DNA from: Sphaerolaimus hirsutus | Taxonomy: Eukaryota; Nematoda; Chromadorea; Monhysterida; Sphaerolaimidae | DNA: 64,000 bases | Assembly: GCA_964036195.1 (NCBI GenBank) | Contig: OZ038456.1 | Location: forward strand, 8,556,001 to 8,620,000 | Reading direction: 5' to 3' | Shown here: in pieces, positions 44,318 to 55,900 of the stretch | Numbering within the stretch: position 1 is the stretch's first letter | Layout of the letters: every line of letters starts with the position of its first letter | Program-made: the position numbers and the translations under genes | The notes under the pieces: generated by a model | Seen by the model: the letters and a program-made list of their open reading frames with translations, nothing else | What the model was told of the DNA's origin: nothing | The model's database searches: none

Positions 44318-47300
44318 TCACTTCCTCTTTCCCCTGCTGGCCAGAAAATTGTCTACAGCCATAGGGCCCCCCAATTTGTCGACCGTGGATGCAGGCAGAG
44401 AGTCGGCCAAGGCGCCCAGGTCGTGACCCTGCGCCTCCATGATGTCCAGTGCTTCTATGAGCGTTTTCATGTCTTGCGGGGTTAGGTTGGTGCCCTGGGG
44501 AGGGGGGGGGTGTATTAAGTGGATTGCAGAGTTGTACAAATACTGGTATTTTTAGAAAACGTAAACGTAAACGTAAATACCTTTTCCAAATCAAAACTAT
44601 AAATACTAAAACGTAAGGTATTTTTAAAATACCAAGGAATACGTAAAAAAAGCGTAAACGTAAAAATGTTTGTGTCATATTTGCCGCTGTGATTTGGAAA
44701 ATACCATTATTTTCACCTTTGGATGGGTCAATCGCTGATTTTCATGATATGTTCATGTTGTTAGCACTACATTAGTGATGGAATAAGCGACAAGGTTTTA
44801 GCGCCAAGTGCCAGAAGCGCCATGGCGCTTTTTGTTTTGGCGCTAGCGCCATGGCGCTTTTCCATCACTACACTTTATGCTCACCATAATCAACAACATG
44901 AGTGAAGCAACTATTATTATTATTAATTATCAACTAATTATTTTAGCAAATTTCACAAGCCCATGGCTAAATGGTCACTCTACAGCCACCTATGTAAGAG
45001 GAACAGACAGTAATTTCAGTGCTTTGAAACTTTTAAAATTGTTTTTAGTCTATTTTGGAAAAACACTCCATCAAATATACTGTGAAATCTGCCACACCTA
45101 TCTGAAGAGGGTACCTGGAATTGTGTTGAATTTTAAATCAAAAATATGATATTTCTTTCAGTATTTTGTTCATAATTTGTTGTCCGTTCATTACAAAATA
45201 CAGTTACCTACATTCTCTGTGCGGCATCGACTATGGTTGGTGGACAATGGTGACTATGTGTCAGAGTTTATAAAATGTTTTAGCTATTGTTTGTAATCAT
45301 CCTAATCGCTGCACTTAAGCAGGGTTGGTTTTATAAAAATTCATTTTAGTAAAATTGTATAAAAATTTTATTTTATTTTTATTTTATTCTTGTTTCATTT
45401 TATTTAATTTATTTTATTCCCAAAAGTCATTAATAAAATAAAATGACACATTTTACAAAAATTTTACAAAAATTTTACAAAAAACCAGAATCATGCATGC
45501 AAGGCCAGAAAAATGTTATAATTAGACCTATACATGAAAAACCTGTGACAAATTTTTCCCTTACTTTTCAAAAGTTGCATGCAGTATGTATGTCATGCAA
45601 AGTGTGAATTGTGTATCCAAATTTTGTGTTTTTGTATCCATAGTATGTTTTGTATCCAAATCTTATGTGATTGTATCCAAATGTTCACATAAGATTTGGA
45701 TTCAACAACAACATAATTTGGATACAAAACATAAGATTTAGAAATAAAACATACGATTTGGACACAATTTGCTTGACAATTGATACTTTAATTTTTACAT
45801 GTCATGACAATTGACACTTTACTTCACATTTGTCATGACAATTGACACTTTGCATGACATTTTACATGACATTTGACACCTTACAATGCTTGGGACTGCC
45901 CCCAGATCCGTGAATAAACAGGTACAAACTCAAGCAATGAGATAAAATTTTACAAAAAAAGATGAATTTTGATCCAATTTTACAAAAATACGAATTTTTA
46001 TACAATTTTACAAAAATTTTACAAAAATTCGAATTTTTATACAATTTTTATTTTAATTCTGAAATTTTCCATTTTATTTTATTTTATTTTATTCTTGAAT
46101 ATTCCATTTTATTTTTATTTTTTTCTGAGATTTTGCCAACCCTGCACTTAAGTGATCGCCACATCATTCTGATCATTTTAGGTGCTCCACGATCAAAATC
46201 TGTAGAGAATTCATTGAAATACGCAGTTCCGTCTGAGGGCGCGGCCACTAAGAAACTACTATTATTATTATTATTAACGAGATCGGGAGCCATACCTCCT
46301 TGGAGGTTTCGCTCCTCTCCCATTCAGCTACACTTATTCACCATATTGTTTTCCCTACTTTTTGTCCTCGTATATACATCTACGAATCATTGCATTACAC
46401 TGCTTACGATGTGCATGACACACATTTGCTTGCAACTACTAAATATCAGAATTTTTACGTTTTCCCTGGTACCCGGGTATTTTGGTCAGGAAAACGTAAC
46501 AAAACGTAATGGTACTTTTGGAAAACGTAAACGTAAACGTAAATATAAATACCCGAATAACCGGGTATTTCGGGTAAACGTAAATACGTTTTTCAACTCT
46601 GGTGGATTGGGCCCACACGCTAGTTGACATCGACAACAAATGTCAACTGGGTCCGTGACCCAATTCGAAGCTGGCGTTTGAACGTCGTTCATCGGCTCAA
46701 CAACGAGCTTTGAATCGGAATCAGCACCAGTTGACATTTGGTGTCGATGTCAACTAGCGTGTGTGGGTAGGGTTCAAACGGGATTGACTTTTCGGGATCG
46801 GGATCGGGATTCACTTTTTGAGATTTCGGGATCGGGTTCGGGATCGGGATTGGTTTTTCGAGATTTCGGGATCGGGATTGGCCGGGATTGGGGTCACGGG
46901 ATCGGGATTGGGATTGGCATTTTTCCGGGATCGCGATTTGGTTCTAGGGATAGAGATTTTGGCCATTTTTCTGGCATTCACAGTTGTTCATAAAGGTTTC
47001 AAAACACTGTTGGATGCCAGAAAAGTGGCATAAAATTGACACTGGGGGTTCGCATCCACATTTTTGCATGCAAAAACGTCATTATTTAACTTTTTATAAT
47101 TTCCACTAATTTTTCCGGGATCGGGATCCTGGACTTGGGAGTTTCTCGGGATCGGGATTTGAAAATTTTCGGGATCGGGATCGGGATTGGTATTTTTGGA
47201 TTTCGGGATCGGGATCGGGATTGGTGTTCCGGGATCGGGATCGGGATCGGGACTGGTAAATCCCGGAATTTCACGGGATCCGGGATTGGGATCGGGATCC

Positions 47301-50300
47301 CGTTTGAACCCTATGTGTGGGCCCATTTTTGAATGACTGACACCGTGAGACATTAGTCGTTTCACACGTAATTTGCAAAATTCTAAATTGACAGGACATT
47401 TTAGGTAGGTACAATTTGAAATTGACAGGGCTTTTTACGTACAATTTTAAATTAACATGGCATTTTATTTCACTTTTAGCGTTGCGTACGTTGATTTCAA
47501 AAAGTGCAGCATCATCAATAACTGGGTATTCGCTGGAATGTTTGCATTGCATCTACTTTTCACGACACAGCTTTTTCTACGGCTTAATAATCATAGACTC
47601 CTGTATACTAATATTAATTAGTACGTAGATGGTATCAACACAGCTCTCACGTGATTCCGACATTGTTGTCATGTACGTTCTCTTTACACTCAATCTGGGG
47701 GGTATTTCGAGGGGGGGGGGGGTGATTGTTTCATAGTGGTCTCGAGAGGGGGGGTATTTCGAGGAAATACGGTAAGTGTCAAACTCTCTGGAGTCAACTG
47801 GGTAAAAATTCGAAAACTCCATTCAAAAAAATTTAAAATTGTTTGGAAAAAATTTGGACTTCGAAAAATAATCTCAAAATTCAACACGTCAGTGTTTACC
47901 TTGTTTATCCATCGTGCACCTGGTAGGGTGTAAAAATTTTTTTTAATGGAACACGGAAATGATAATGTTTTTGTACCTGCCGTTAAATGCAGGGTACAGG
48001 GTAAAGGGAAAACGGTGAAATATAATGCCGGAAAATTCCGATAATTGAAAAACTAAAAAAATCGGCAAAAAAAAAATTAGAGAATTTGCCCGAAAATGGA
48101 AAATGAAAAATGAGCCGGAAAAATGGATATGGAATAAAAATTTAGAAGACGGCAATCGGAAACAGCAACGGGAAACAAAAATTTGCATTGGAAAACGGAA
48201 ACAGAAACTTGACACCCTCCCTGCAACCCCCCCCCCCCAAACCAACGGGCATCTCAATATCGGGCACATTTGGCTCGACCGGTCCAAAGTCACCCTGCTC
48301 ACACTTCTCAACCTGCTCGACATGGTCCTGATAGTGCTCGCCGATCTCCAACGCCTGGTGCCACTCCCAGACCCTTGAAAACGCTCTGTAAAATGTCAAA
48401 TGTCACGCAAAGTGTCAAAAATCATGGAAAATGCCCTGCAAAATGGCAAACTCACGTTTGCCATTTTGCAGGGCATTTTAGATGACTTTTGACCCTTTGC
48501 GTGAAATTTGACATTTTACAGGACATTTTACAGGGACCGGGATTGGCGCCTGGTCGCTGTCCCAGGTGTACTGGTCGTGCACGTAGGCGCATAGAGAGTC
48601 CCGGTAGTCTTTGCAGTGCGTGTATGCCTCAGACTGGGAAGGGTTGGGGGGGGGGGGGTTACAGTGAATTGGAAGGGAGATTGACTGATACGCGATATAA
48701 AGGTGTTTGAATATCCCACGCACACAAGTTGACATTGCCATCGGATGTCAACTTTGTCAACTGGTTTCCGTTGTTCACACTAATCAAATGAAGAATGTGT
48801 GCAATTTGTTTGTAAAAATGAGGATTAGAGCATGCGATTTCTGTAAACCCATTTTTTTGGTAATTTATCATTGTGAATGTTTACGAATACAACGTTATCA
48901 CAGCATTAAATTTTTCGTTGTTTTTCGAATGAAAATCACATACGTTACATATCGTTGACAGCCTTCCCACATGAACCACGCGTGCAAGGTGAAATATCAC
49001 TGAAGTATACTCCAAACTACACACCAACCCCCCCCCCAAAAAAAAAAAAGCAACAAAACCCCCCAAAAAACGCACGAAGCACTGGTACTCGCCGGTGGCC
49101 ATGACGTTCTGCACAGCCTCTTTAACGGCCTGGCCCGCCGTGCCCGTGAACGTGCCCGGGTCCAGGATCGCGTGCAGTTCCTGGCAACGTGCCAAGCTTT
49201 TTGCGTGGTCGTGGTTTGGTGTTGTGGATTGTGTGTGACCAGAGGTGCTAATCCCAGACCCTGTAAAATGTCAAATGTCATGCAAAGTGTCAAAAGTCAT
49301 GGAACTTGTCCTGCAAAATTGCAACCGAGTGGCCAGTTTGCAGGGCATTTTCCATGACTTTTCACACATTGCATGACATTTGACATTTTACAGGGTCTGA
49401 GAGTGCCCCCAGTAGTGATGGAAGTAGGAAGTGGAAAGAATGGCGGCAAGCGCCAATAATAGTGTCATTCCTGGCGCCATTCCATCGCTAGCTGAATGAC
49501 CAGGGGCCTGTCACTCAGTCTGTAAAATTTTGTGTAAGCGTTTAAGGTCATGTAAAAGACCCTGTAACGTGAGTTTGACACTTTCCATGACATTTACATG
49601 ACTGTTGACACTTTGCAGGTCATGTTACACGACTTTTGGCACGTTGCATGATATTGAACTTTTTACATGACCTTTGATAAGCACTTAGCATGACATTTTA
49701 CATTTTACATGACTTCTAACACCTAGCATGACATTTTACATTTTACATTACTTTGACACTTTCCATGACATTTTACATGACCTTTGACACTTTACATGAC
49801 ATTTTACAGGCTCTAGAAGCGCTCCCTAACCTAAATTAGAAAAATTCCCCCAAAACTGCACCAACATCCTCTAAATCATCCCTGGGCGGCTCCTCGTGCT
49901 GGTCCATGAACATTTTGCACTGTCTAAAGCGATTCACCAAAAGCGTGCGCGCCTGATCAAAATCGTTCGAACTTTGCAGAGTTACCGGCGCCATTGCCGT
50001 CAACTTATATGTCAACTCCTCTGGGGTGTCTTCGACCGTGCATTCTGGAAGGGGAGCATTTTGTATTTTATGAATGTAGTTGTAAAAGGTTACCGTATAT
50101 CCTTGAATAAGTCCCCCCTTGAATAACTCCCCCTACTTGAAAAACTTCCCCGTTGGTATAATAAGGTGAGGAAAAAATAACTCCTGGTCTTGAATAAAAC
50201 ACCCTTGAGTCACTCCTCCTGCACAACCTCTGATGAATAACTCCCCTGGGGTCTAATTCGAGGATATACAGTATTTCAAACTGTAAAAAGCGACCGCTGT

Positions 50301-50739
50301 GTCCCTGTGCGACCGGGTTCAATGCCTTCCAGAGTGCCTCTGCTTGATCTACCATTTTCGGTTCGAATGCCAGGGGGCACTACCAGACCATGTAAAATGC
50401 CCTGTCAAATGTCAAATGTCATGTAAAATCAAATGTCAAATTTGGAGAATGTCAAATGTTGTGCAAGTCATGTAAAATGTCCAGTAAAATGTAAAATGTA
50501 TTCGTCAATTTACAGCGTATTTTACATGACTTGACACTTTTGCATGACATTTGTCATTTTACAGGGCATTTGCCGTAAGTTTTGACATTTTGCATGATAT
50601 TTGACAGGACATTTTACAGGGTCTAGGAGTGCACCAGTGGTTCTTTGTCAGCTCCTCCACCGCACGCTTGGCACCCATCCAAATTGATTGCAAGTAACAG
50701 GGAAAATGTTGTCAACAAGGTGTATAGTGGCATTTTCAT
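44318..50739 (-). CDS. Secreted Cys-containing protein, 280 residues, unknown function
   Basis: Not recognised. Minus exons: 50739-50635, 50379-50295, 50044-49866, 49180-49076, 48633-48550, 48354-48247, 44494-44318 (TGA). They total 843 bases and all phases agree. The N-terminus MKMPLYTLLTTFSLLLAINL is a convincing signal peptide, followed by a mature part with scattered Cys (DGCQACGG; ECTVEDTPEEL; FRQCKMF; HCKDYRDSLC; EKCEQGD), which suggests disulfides. The tail ends LASRGKRK. The Cys/helix pattern is loosely like nematode secreted DUF19-type proteins, a weak comparison. Introns 1 and 5 are transposon-like elements: intron 1 in CTG orientation, intron 5 in CAG orientation with a GC donor. 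Intron 6 is 3.75 kb of nested repeats. Confidence 0.8.
44775..44868. mobile_element. GTGATG-ended TA-target element, GCGCC palindromes
   Basis: GTGATGGAATAAGCG to GCGCTTTTCCATCAC, with TA at 44773-44774 and 44869-44870. Only 94 bp, almost wholly GCGCCATGGCGC-type text. Confidence 0.85.
45320..46144. mobile_element. hAT-like element with TTTTACAAAAA arrays
   Basis: CAGGGTTGGTTTTATAAA to GAGATTTTGCCAACCCTG, with an exact 8-bp duplication CACTTAAG (45312-45319 and 46145-46152). It splits a sequence that is continuous near 6860-6890. The interior also holds a diverged CWG-target element ending GGGACTGCCCCCAG near 45905. Confidence 0.9.
46610..47325. mobile_element. CTAGTTGACATCG MITE with a GGGATC-array hAT-like element in its end
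   Basis: The MITE runs GGGCCCACACGCTAGTTGAC to GTCAACTAGCGTGTGTGGGC. Inside its right end sits 46768-47313, TAGGGTTCAAACGGGAT to ATCCCGTTTGAACCCTA, flanked by an exact TGTGTGGG duplication (46760-46767 and 47314-47321). The insert is an array of CGGGATCGGGATTGG. Confidence 0.9.
47693..47771. repeat. Right end of a CCGTATTTCC element
   Basis: GGGGGGTATTTCGAGG units ending GTATTTCGAGGAAATACGG then TA. No left end is visible. Confidence 0.6.
47925..48225. repeat. Diverged TTTCCG-type hAT-like element
   Basis: GTAGGGTGTAAAAATTTT at the left and GAAACTTGACACCCTCC at the right enclose GGAAAACGG/GGAAATGG text, resembling 56639-57202. Target duplication not identified. Confidence 0.5.
48358..48549 (-). 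mobile_element. CWG-target element forming a GC-AG intron
   Basis: On the minus strand: GACCAG, then GCGCCAATCCCGGTCCC...GGGTCTGGGAGTGGCAC, then CAG, then GCGTTGGAG. Exon frame ...DSDQ|ALEIGEH... is restored exactly. The first two bases are GC where related elements have GT, making a GC donor. Confidence 0.85.
49245..49409. mobile_element. CWG-target element inside intron 3 of the secreted-protein gene
   Basis: GTGCTAATCCCAGACCC to GGGTCTGAGAGTGCCCC followed by CAG. TGTCATGCAAAGTGTCAAAA internal repeats. Confidence 0.75.
49415..49488. mobile_element. GTGATG-ended TA-target element, 74 bp
   Basis: GTGATGGAAGTAGG to GGCGCCATTCCATCGC, TA at 49413-49414 and 49489-49490, one base after the previous element's CAG. 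Confidence 0.75.
49500..49815. repeat. TTTACATGACTTTTGACAC repeat run
   Basis: Repeated TTTGACACTTTCCATGACAT and TTACATGACATTTTACA phrases, the interior vocabulary of the CWG-target elements without clear ends. Confidence 0.5.
50093..50271. mobile_element. CCGTATATCC element in intron 2 of the secreted-protein gene
   Basis: CCGTATATCCTTGAATAAG to TTCGAGGATATACAG, TA at 50091-50092 and 50272-50273; GAATAACTCCCCC units inside. Confidence 0.8.
50374..50634 (-). mobile_element. CWG-target element forming intron 1 of the secreted-protein gene
   Basis: On the minus strand: GAACCACTG, then GTGCACTCCTAGACCC...GGTCTGGTAGTGCCCC, then CTG, then GCATTCGAA. With donor GT at the first base and acceptor TAG six bases before the element end, TGCCCC plus CTG is retained and the frame continues. 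Confidence 0.8.
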
Positions 50740-51209
50740 TTAGAAAATGGAACTTAACCTGGCACAGTTATGTGATAAGTGATGGAATTTTTATTAGAAA
50801 ACTTATTTCGACTTTTTGTGGGTTATTACCTCTTCAGGTAGTGGGTATTCTAGAAATTTCCGACAATCTAATTGAAAAAACCTGATAAAAGACGGTTAGA
50901 CGAGTTTATTGGCAATCGATGAGCGTTCATTTCAGCGGCGCCCTAACTATTTACACGGTGGTTCATGTTTACTGGGTTTTTTTCTCGCTACAATTATTTT
51001 CAATAATGCGCCATTGTCAAATCACAACTTTGATCTCCGATCTCCCTGAATGTTATTCAATTGTCGCAAAAGTGTCAAAATGTGAGGTTTTAAAAAATGG
51101 GCTAATGACGTTGATAAAAATTCGGAAATGGTGCAAAAATATGTGATACCTAGGTATTCTAGATTTCGTTTCAGCGCTTGATATTATGTGTTATCGACTT
51201 TAAGAACTG

Positions 51210-51400
51210 GGGGCAGTCCCAAGCCCTGTAAAGTGTAAAGTAAAGTGTCAAATGTAAAGTCAAATGCAAAGTAAAGTGTCAATCAAAACAAAAAAGAAAA
51301 GATTTTATTACTGAACTTTGCATGACAATTGACAGTTTACTTTGCATTTGACTTTACATTTGACACTTTACTTTACACTTTACAGGGCTTGGGATTGCCC
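51210..51400. mobile_element. CWG-target element, AAGCCC subfamily
   Basis: GGGGCAGTCCCAAGCCC to GGGCTTGGGATTGCCCC, preceded by CTG and followed by CAG. It lies upstream of the secreted-protein gene. Confidence 0.75.
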
Positions 51401-51583
51401 CCAGGACGTCTTTTTACATAAAATACAAACATTTCTTTCCATACTCCCTGAAATTCATACTCTTGAATCCACAGATGCATATATTATTTTTCATTTTATT
51501 CATTTATGCTATAGAATCCGCAGAAGTATTCATTTTATTCGACATTAATTAACCACCCGTGAACCATATTGTGATATGTAAAC

Positions 51584-52064
51584 CAGAGTTGTAAAAAGTA
51601 CCGAACTTTTTTCAAAGTATACGTAAACGTAAAGTATTTATTTTTTACACACCCCCTGAGTGCAGAAAAGGTAAAGTAATTTTTTTACTTTTACTCATGA
51701 GTTGAGTAAGATACTTTTCCCTTCAGAAAACGTATTTTTGAGTATTTTGGAAAATTATGGTCAAATTTTCACTCAAAATCACTCATTTTCGTACCTTTTT
51801 GACCATTTTGACATTCACAAGTACATGTGTTATGTGCCTATTTTTAGAAATTGTTTTCCTATTTTTCGCTTTTTCTCCCCTATCTATGCCTTGAAAAAGC
51901 CTGTACAAAGCCTATCTGAAATACGTATTCTGTACTCGAGTGCTTTCAAAAAGAAAATGTAAAAGCGAGAACAGCTACTTTTTCAAAGTATACGCACACG
52001 TATTTACTCAGTACTCGAGTATACGTGCTTTTTGAGTAAACGTAAATACGTTTTAACAACTATG
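51584..52064. mobile_element. hAT-like element with GTAAACGTAAA array
   Basis: CAGAGTTGTAAAAAGTAC to ACGTTTTAACAACTATG with an exact 8-bp duplication ATGTAAAC (51576-51583 and 52065-52072). Confidence 0.85.
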
Positions 52065-52159
52065 ATGTAAACTGGTAAGTATGACGCTGGCTAAAACAAA
52101 AGTTCTAAAAACAATTTCGTATCGCATGCGCTGTCTTTCTAGTTACGTCGATATTGGCC

Positions 52160-52402
52160 CTACACACACTAGTTTTCACCGTGACTCGTGTGAAAACTGA
52201 AATGGCCACATGGCGACATTCAGCCTACTTTTTTTGTACGCTATATGTGTTTTAGTTGTAAAATTTTCAAATTTTAACTTTCATCAATTTGAATTCAAAT
52301 TGAAATTCAATGAAATCATTCAACCGTGTTCATTAATTTGCATTTGAAAAAATTTCAGTGCTCACACGAAGTCACGGTGAAAACTAGTGTGTGTGGGCAC
52401 AT
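52160..52402. mobile_element. CTAGTTTTCACCG MITE
   Basis: CACACACTAGTTTTCACCGT to ACGGTGAAAACTAGTGTGTG; CATTCAACCGTGTTCATTAA in the core, as in 42973-43170. Confidence 0.8.
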
Positions 52403-52458
52403 TGATCGTTTTGTAAAATGTAGTGTGGGTACCTGATTAACGTAATGGTGCTCATCTA

Positions 52459-52803
52459 CCGTATTACCTCGAACTACCCCCTTGAATCACCCCCCCTCAA
52501 AATGGGCTGGGGGAATAATAACCCCCCCTCGAAATACCCCCCCCCTCCGGAATGATACTGCTAATTTGTATCGCAGCTACAAATAGACTAGGTAGTTCGT
52601 TAAGCTACCCATGTACGTTTTTATGTCCAAATATATCCTGTTTGGACACATTTATTACCTGTATTGTGTACGCAAATGCCTACTATTTACTACGACCCTT
52701 TCAAATTTTTTTGACGTCTGACGAAAAAATACCCCCCCCCCTCGAATGAGCCCCTATTGAATTCACCCTCCTCAAATTTTGCTGACGAAATAATACACCC
52801 CCA
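52459..52803. mobile_element. CCGTATTACC element, right end lost
   Basis: CCGTATTACCTCGAACTACC after TA, then C-rich units and a unique core. The right side fades near 52800. Confidence 0.6.
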
Positions 52804-52816
52804 TGCTAATACACTG

Positions 52817-52986
52817 GTGCAACCCCCAAACCATGTAAAATGTCAACTGTCATGAAAAGTGTCAAAAGTCATGTGAAATGCCCTGCAGAATGGCAACTCG
52901 GTTGCCATTTTGCAGGGCATTTCACATGACTTTTGAAACTTCACATGACATTTTACAGTGCATTTTACAGGGTGTGGGACTGCCCC
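52817..52986. mobile_element. CWG-target element directly after the receptor stop codon
   Basis: GTGCAACCCCCAAACC to GGTGTGGGACTGCCCC followed by CAG. It begins eight bases beyond the receptor stop codon (52997-52995, minus), so it lies in the 3' UTR. Confidence 0.75.
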
Positions 52987-52994
52987 CAGCCTGA

Positions 52995-55900
52995 CTAATT
53001 CCAAGCGCTGTGTCCATGAGAACCCATCGGTACAAACACAACCCCCTTTTTAGCACTATACACAACGGCTACAGTGCCAGTACTGCTAGACCTTTTATAC
53101 CATCCACATGTGACAAGTGAAAGCATGGCTTGACGCACTGAACTTGACATTAGTATCACACTGTACACGTTGACAAAACTGAATGCCTGCATGGAAACGG
53201 TCCAAATTACAAGAATTACAGGTTTTAAAAAGTTTTCCAAGGACGTGTTTTCGACGAAGAACCAGGGGCCACTCACAGACCCTGTAAAGTGCAATTAATC
53301 ATGTGAAATGTCATGTAAACTGTCTAGTGATGGAAGAGCGCCAGGAAAAATGGCGCCAGGCGTCAGATGGCCACTTTGGTACCATTTAAGGGCGCCAGCG
53401 CCATGGCGCCATTCCATCACTAAAACTGTCTAAAGTCATGTAAAATGTATTGGAAAGTGGCAAGCGTATTTCCTATTTTACAGAGCATTTTACATGACTT
53501 TTGAACGTTTTGAGACATTTAATTTTTACAGGGCATTTTACTCGAAAATTTTCATGACATTTGCCGTTTTCCAGGGTATTTTACATACTTTGCAAGACGT
53601 TTGACTTTTTACATTACTTTTTAAACATTACATTGACATTTTCTGGTCTTTTTTAGGTTCGCCATTTATCAGGGCATTCTACATGACTTTTGACTAGTGA
53701 TGTAAAAGCGCCATGGCGCTGGCGCCTGGCGCTAGCGCCTGGCGCTAGCGCCAAAGCAAAAAGCGCCATGGCGCTTTTGGCGCTTGGCGCTAAAATGCTC
53801 TGGCGCCATGCTTCCGAAAGGCGCCATGGCGTTTTTGGCGCTTGGCGCTATTTTCCGGTGGCGCCATTGGCGCTTGGCGCTAGCATTTTAAAAAGTGCCA
53901 AAAAAGCGCCAGAGAATGAAAAATTTACGCTGCGATAACTGACTGCGAATTGCGTAAGCTTGATGGCCAATTCATTTTATGGCTATTTTTTATTCTTAAG
54001 GATGAAGTGTGCATAATACTACCGGTCTAATAAGTCGTAAAAGTCATGTAAAATGCCCTGTAAAATGTGAAACATATTGAAATTTGACATTCTACGCGGT
54101 CTTTCAAATGACATTTTACAGAATATTTTACATGACATTTGACATTTTACTTGGGTCTTTTCACAAAACTTTTGGCATTTTACAGGTAGTTTGACACTTA
54201 AGAGTTTTACAAGGTCTGGGAGTGTCCCCAGGTGGAATTACTACCTTTAGTGTTAAGCAAGAAAGCTTGTTGGCTTTCATTTGGTTATTATTACGTTCTG
54301 GGAAACGATAGAAGTCATAAGGTGATAAGGAGTCATAAGGTCTGATAGGTGAACTGTGCCTGAGTCATAAAAGGAAAATATTTTGGCGCTGGCGCCATTG
54401 GCGCTTGGCGCCATAGCCTCCTGGCGCCATTGGCGCTTGGCGCCGTGGTCTGGTAAAAGCGCCATGGCGCTTTTGGCGCTTGGCGCCGTTGTGTCGTGGC
54501 GCCCTTGGCGCTTGGCGCTGGACTTTGAAAAGTGCCATGGCGCTATTGGCGCTTGGCGCTAAAATCCTGGCGCTTTTTACATCACTACTTTTGACACTTT
54601 GCATGACATTTGACATTCGACAGGGCATTTTACAGGGTCAGTGAGTGGCACCAGGTGATGCCCGACAACGAGTAGGCGCTCATGCACAGCGCCAGCGACA
54701 CAGCACACAATGTCAGCTTGAGTTCGACGGCTGCGCGTAAAAATGCATGGATTTTTGAGTCGGCAAGGCTCTTAGCGCCTATACAAATTGTAGGTAAACT
54801 CGGCGGACTTTTTGGAAGTCATTCTTCTATGGGATTTTTGTACGAGTGCAAATACTTAAACTTGGCACATGTCCAAGCTCCTTGCGTGTCATGCAAACAA
54901 GTTTAAAGACGCAAGAAAGACGAGCGTTCGAATCCAATGAAGCGACCTCAGATGGCCCCGTATGGCGTCCCACGTATTTACTAGTTGAAACTTGCGTTGA
55001 CTTAATCACATTCCGCAGCCATTATCTGTGACGCGAACAGAAATCGTGCGTATTTAATCTTTTTGGTATGAAACGCAAGGAATTTGGACGTGTGCCAAAT
55101 TCATACTTCATTGCTTTTTCGGAGGAATTTGTTTGCGCTGCGACGATAAGATCCGTCCTAAGGCCTTACGATCCGACTTTCTATAACGATATAGGTACCC
55201 ATCAAATTCATATCGTATTCACATAAAAGTCGGATTGAATAAAATGCATCGTGAACCGAATGGAATTCGTCCATTCAAGTTCGAATTTAAAAACAAACGT
55301 CATCGGTATTTTAACCAAGGGCCGAATAACTGATCCGTTTTATGTCCACCGAGTTTTAACTGTTATTGTTAGATTTTTCTACATCTGAGTAAATATATGC
55401 AATTTCATTAAAATTTCTAGTGAAATAATCGACCTCCTCAAATTAAATCCCCTCAAATATTGCCGGCAAAATAAAAAACCCGCTGGGAGTAAACAGAGGA
55501 AGTACGGTATTGAAATGTGCCTTTCTCCAAAATTTGGACATTAAAAATAACTCACACACAGTGTACCCGGGTGTCATAGTAGTAATTGATCGAGTTCCTG
55601 CATAATATGTATGTAATAATTATTTATGTTTGGTAAATTTCGTTTAATTTAATGCATTTAATTGCATTTTACGCAATTAAAAAATTCCGGCGAAAAATCA
55701 GATGAAACCAACCAGAAAATGTCCGGCGATAGGTACACACGCCCACTGCGTACATGATTGCGGACGAAACCATTGACACCAACATCAGGCCATTTTGCAC
55801 CATGAACACAACACCCTGTGCGCCATAATGGGTTATTACTCGGCAGATACGATACTCTACAAACAGATAGGGGTTATGTCTTCGGCTGGCAGACGGCCAG

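Larger units (their letters stand above)
53266..54651 (-). mobile_element. CWG-target element forming receptor intron 7, with nested insertions
   Basis: On the minus strand: ATCACCTG, then GTGCCACTCACTGACCC...GGGTCTGTGAGTGGCCC, then CTG, then GTTCTTCG. Removing element and one CTG gives ACC TGG TTC in frame. Two GTGATG-ended TA elements are nested (53327-53420 and 53697-54585), and the larger holds a further diverged CWG-target right end near 54232. Confidence 0.8.

Noticed and set aside
45962-46627. A 221-codon plus-strand frame, the longest in the window
   Set aside because: It starts in the TTTTACAAAAA array, crosses the element end and runs into unrelated repeats. Composition is Phe/Leu/Ile/Lys from AT-rich repeats, with no recognised motif.
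46768-47313. Several overlapping open frames on both strands rich in Arg-Asp or Pro-Asp pairs
   Set aside because: They are translations of the CGGGATCGGGAT array inside a hAT-like element with an 8-bp target duplication; no protein family or splice structure.
51342-51548. Frames beginning MHLTLHLTLYFTLYRAWD, also at 16313, 16246 (minus) and 58218 (minus)
   Set aside because: They are the repeated interior of the AAGCCC-subfamily elements, not a gene family.
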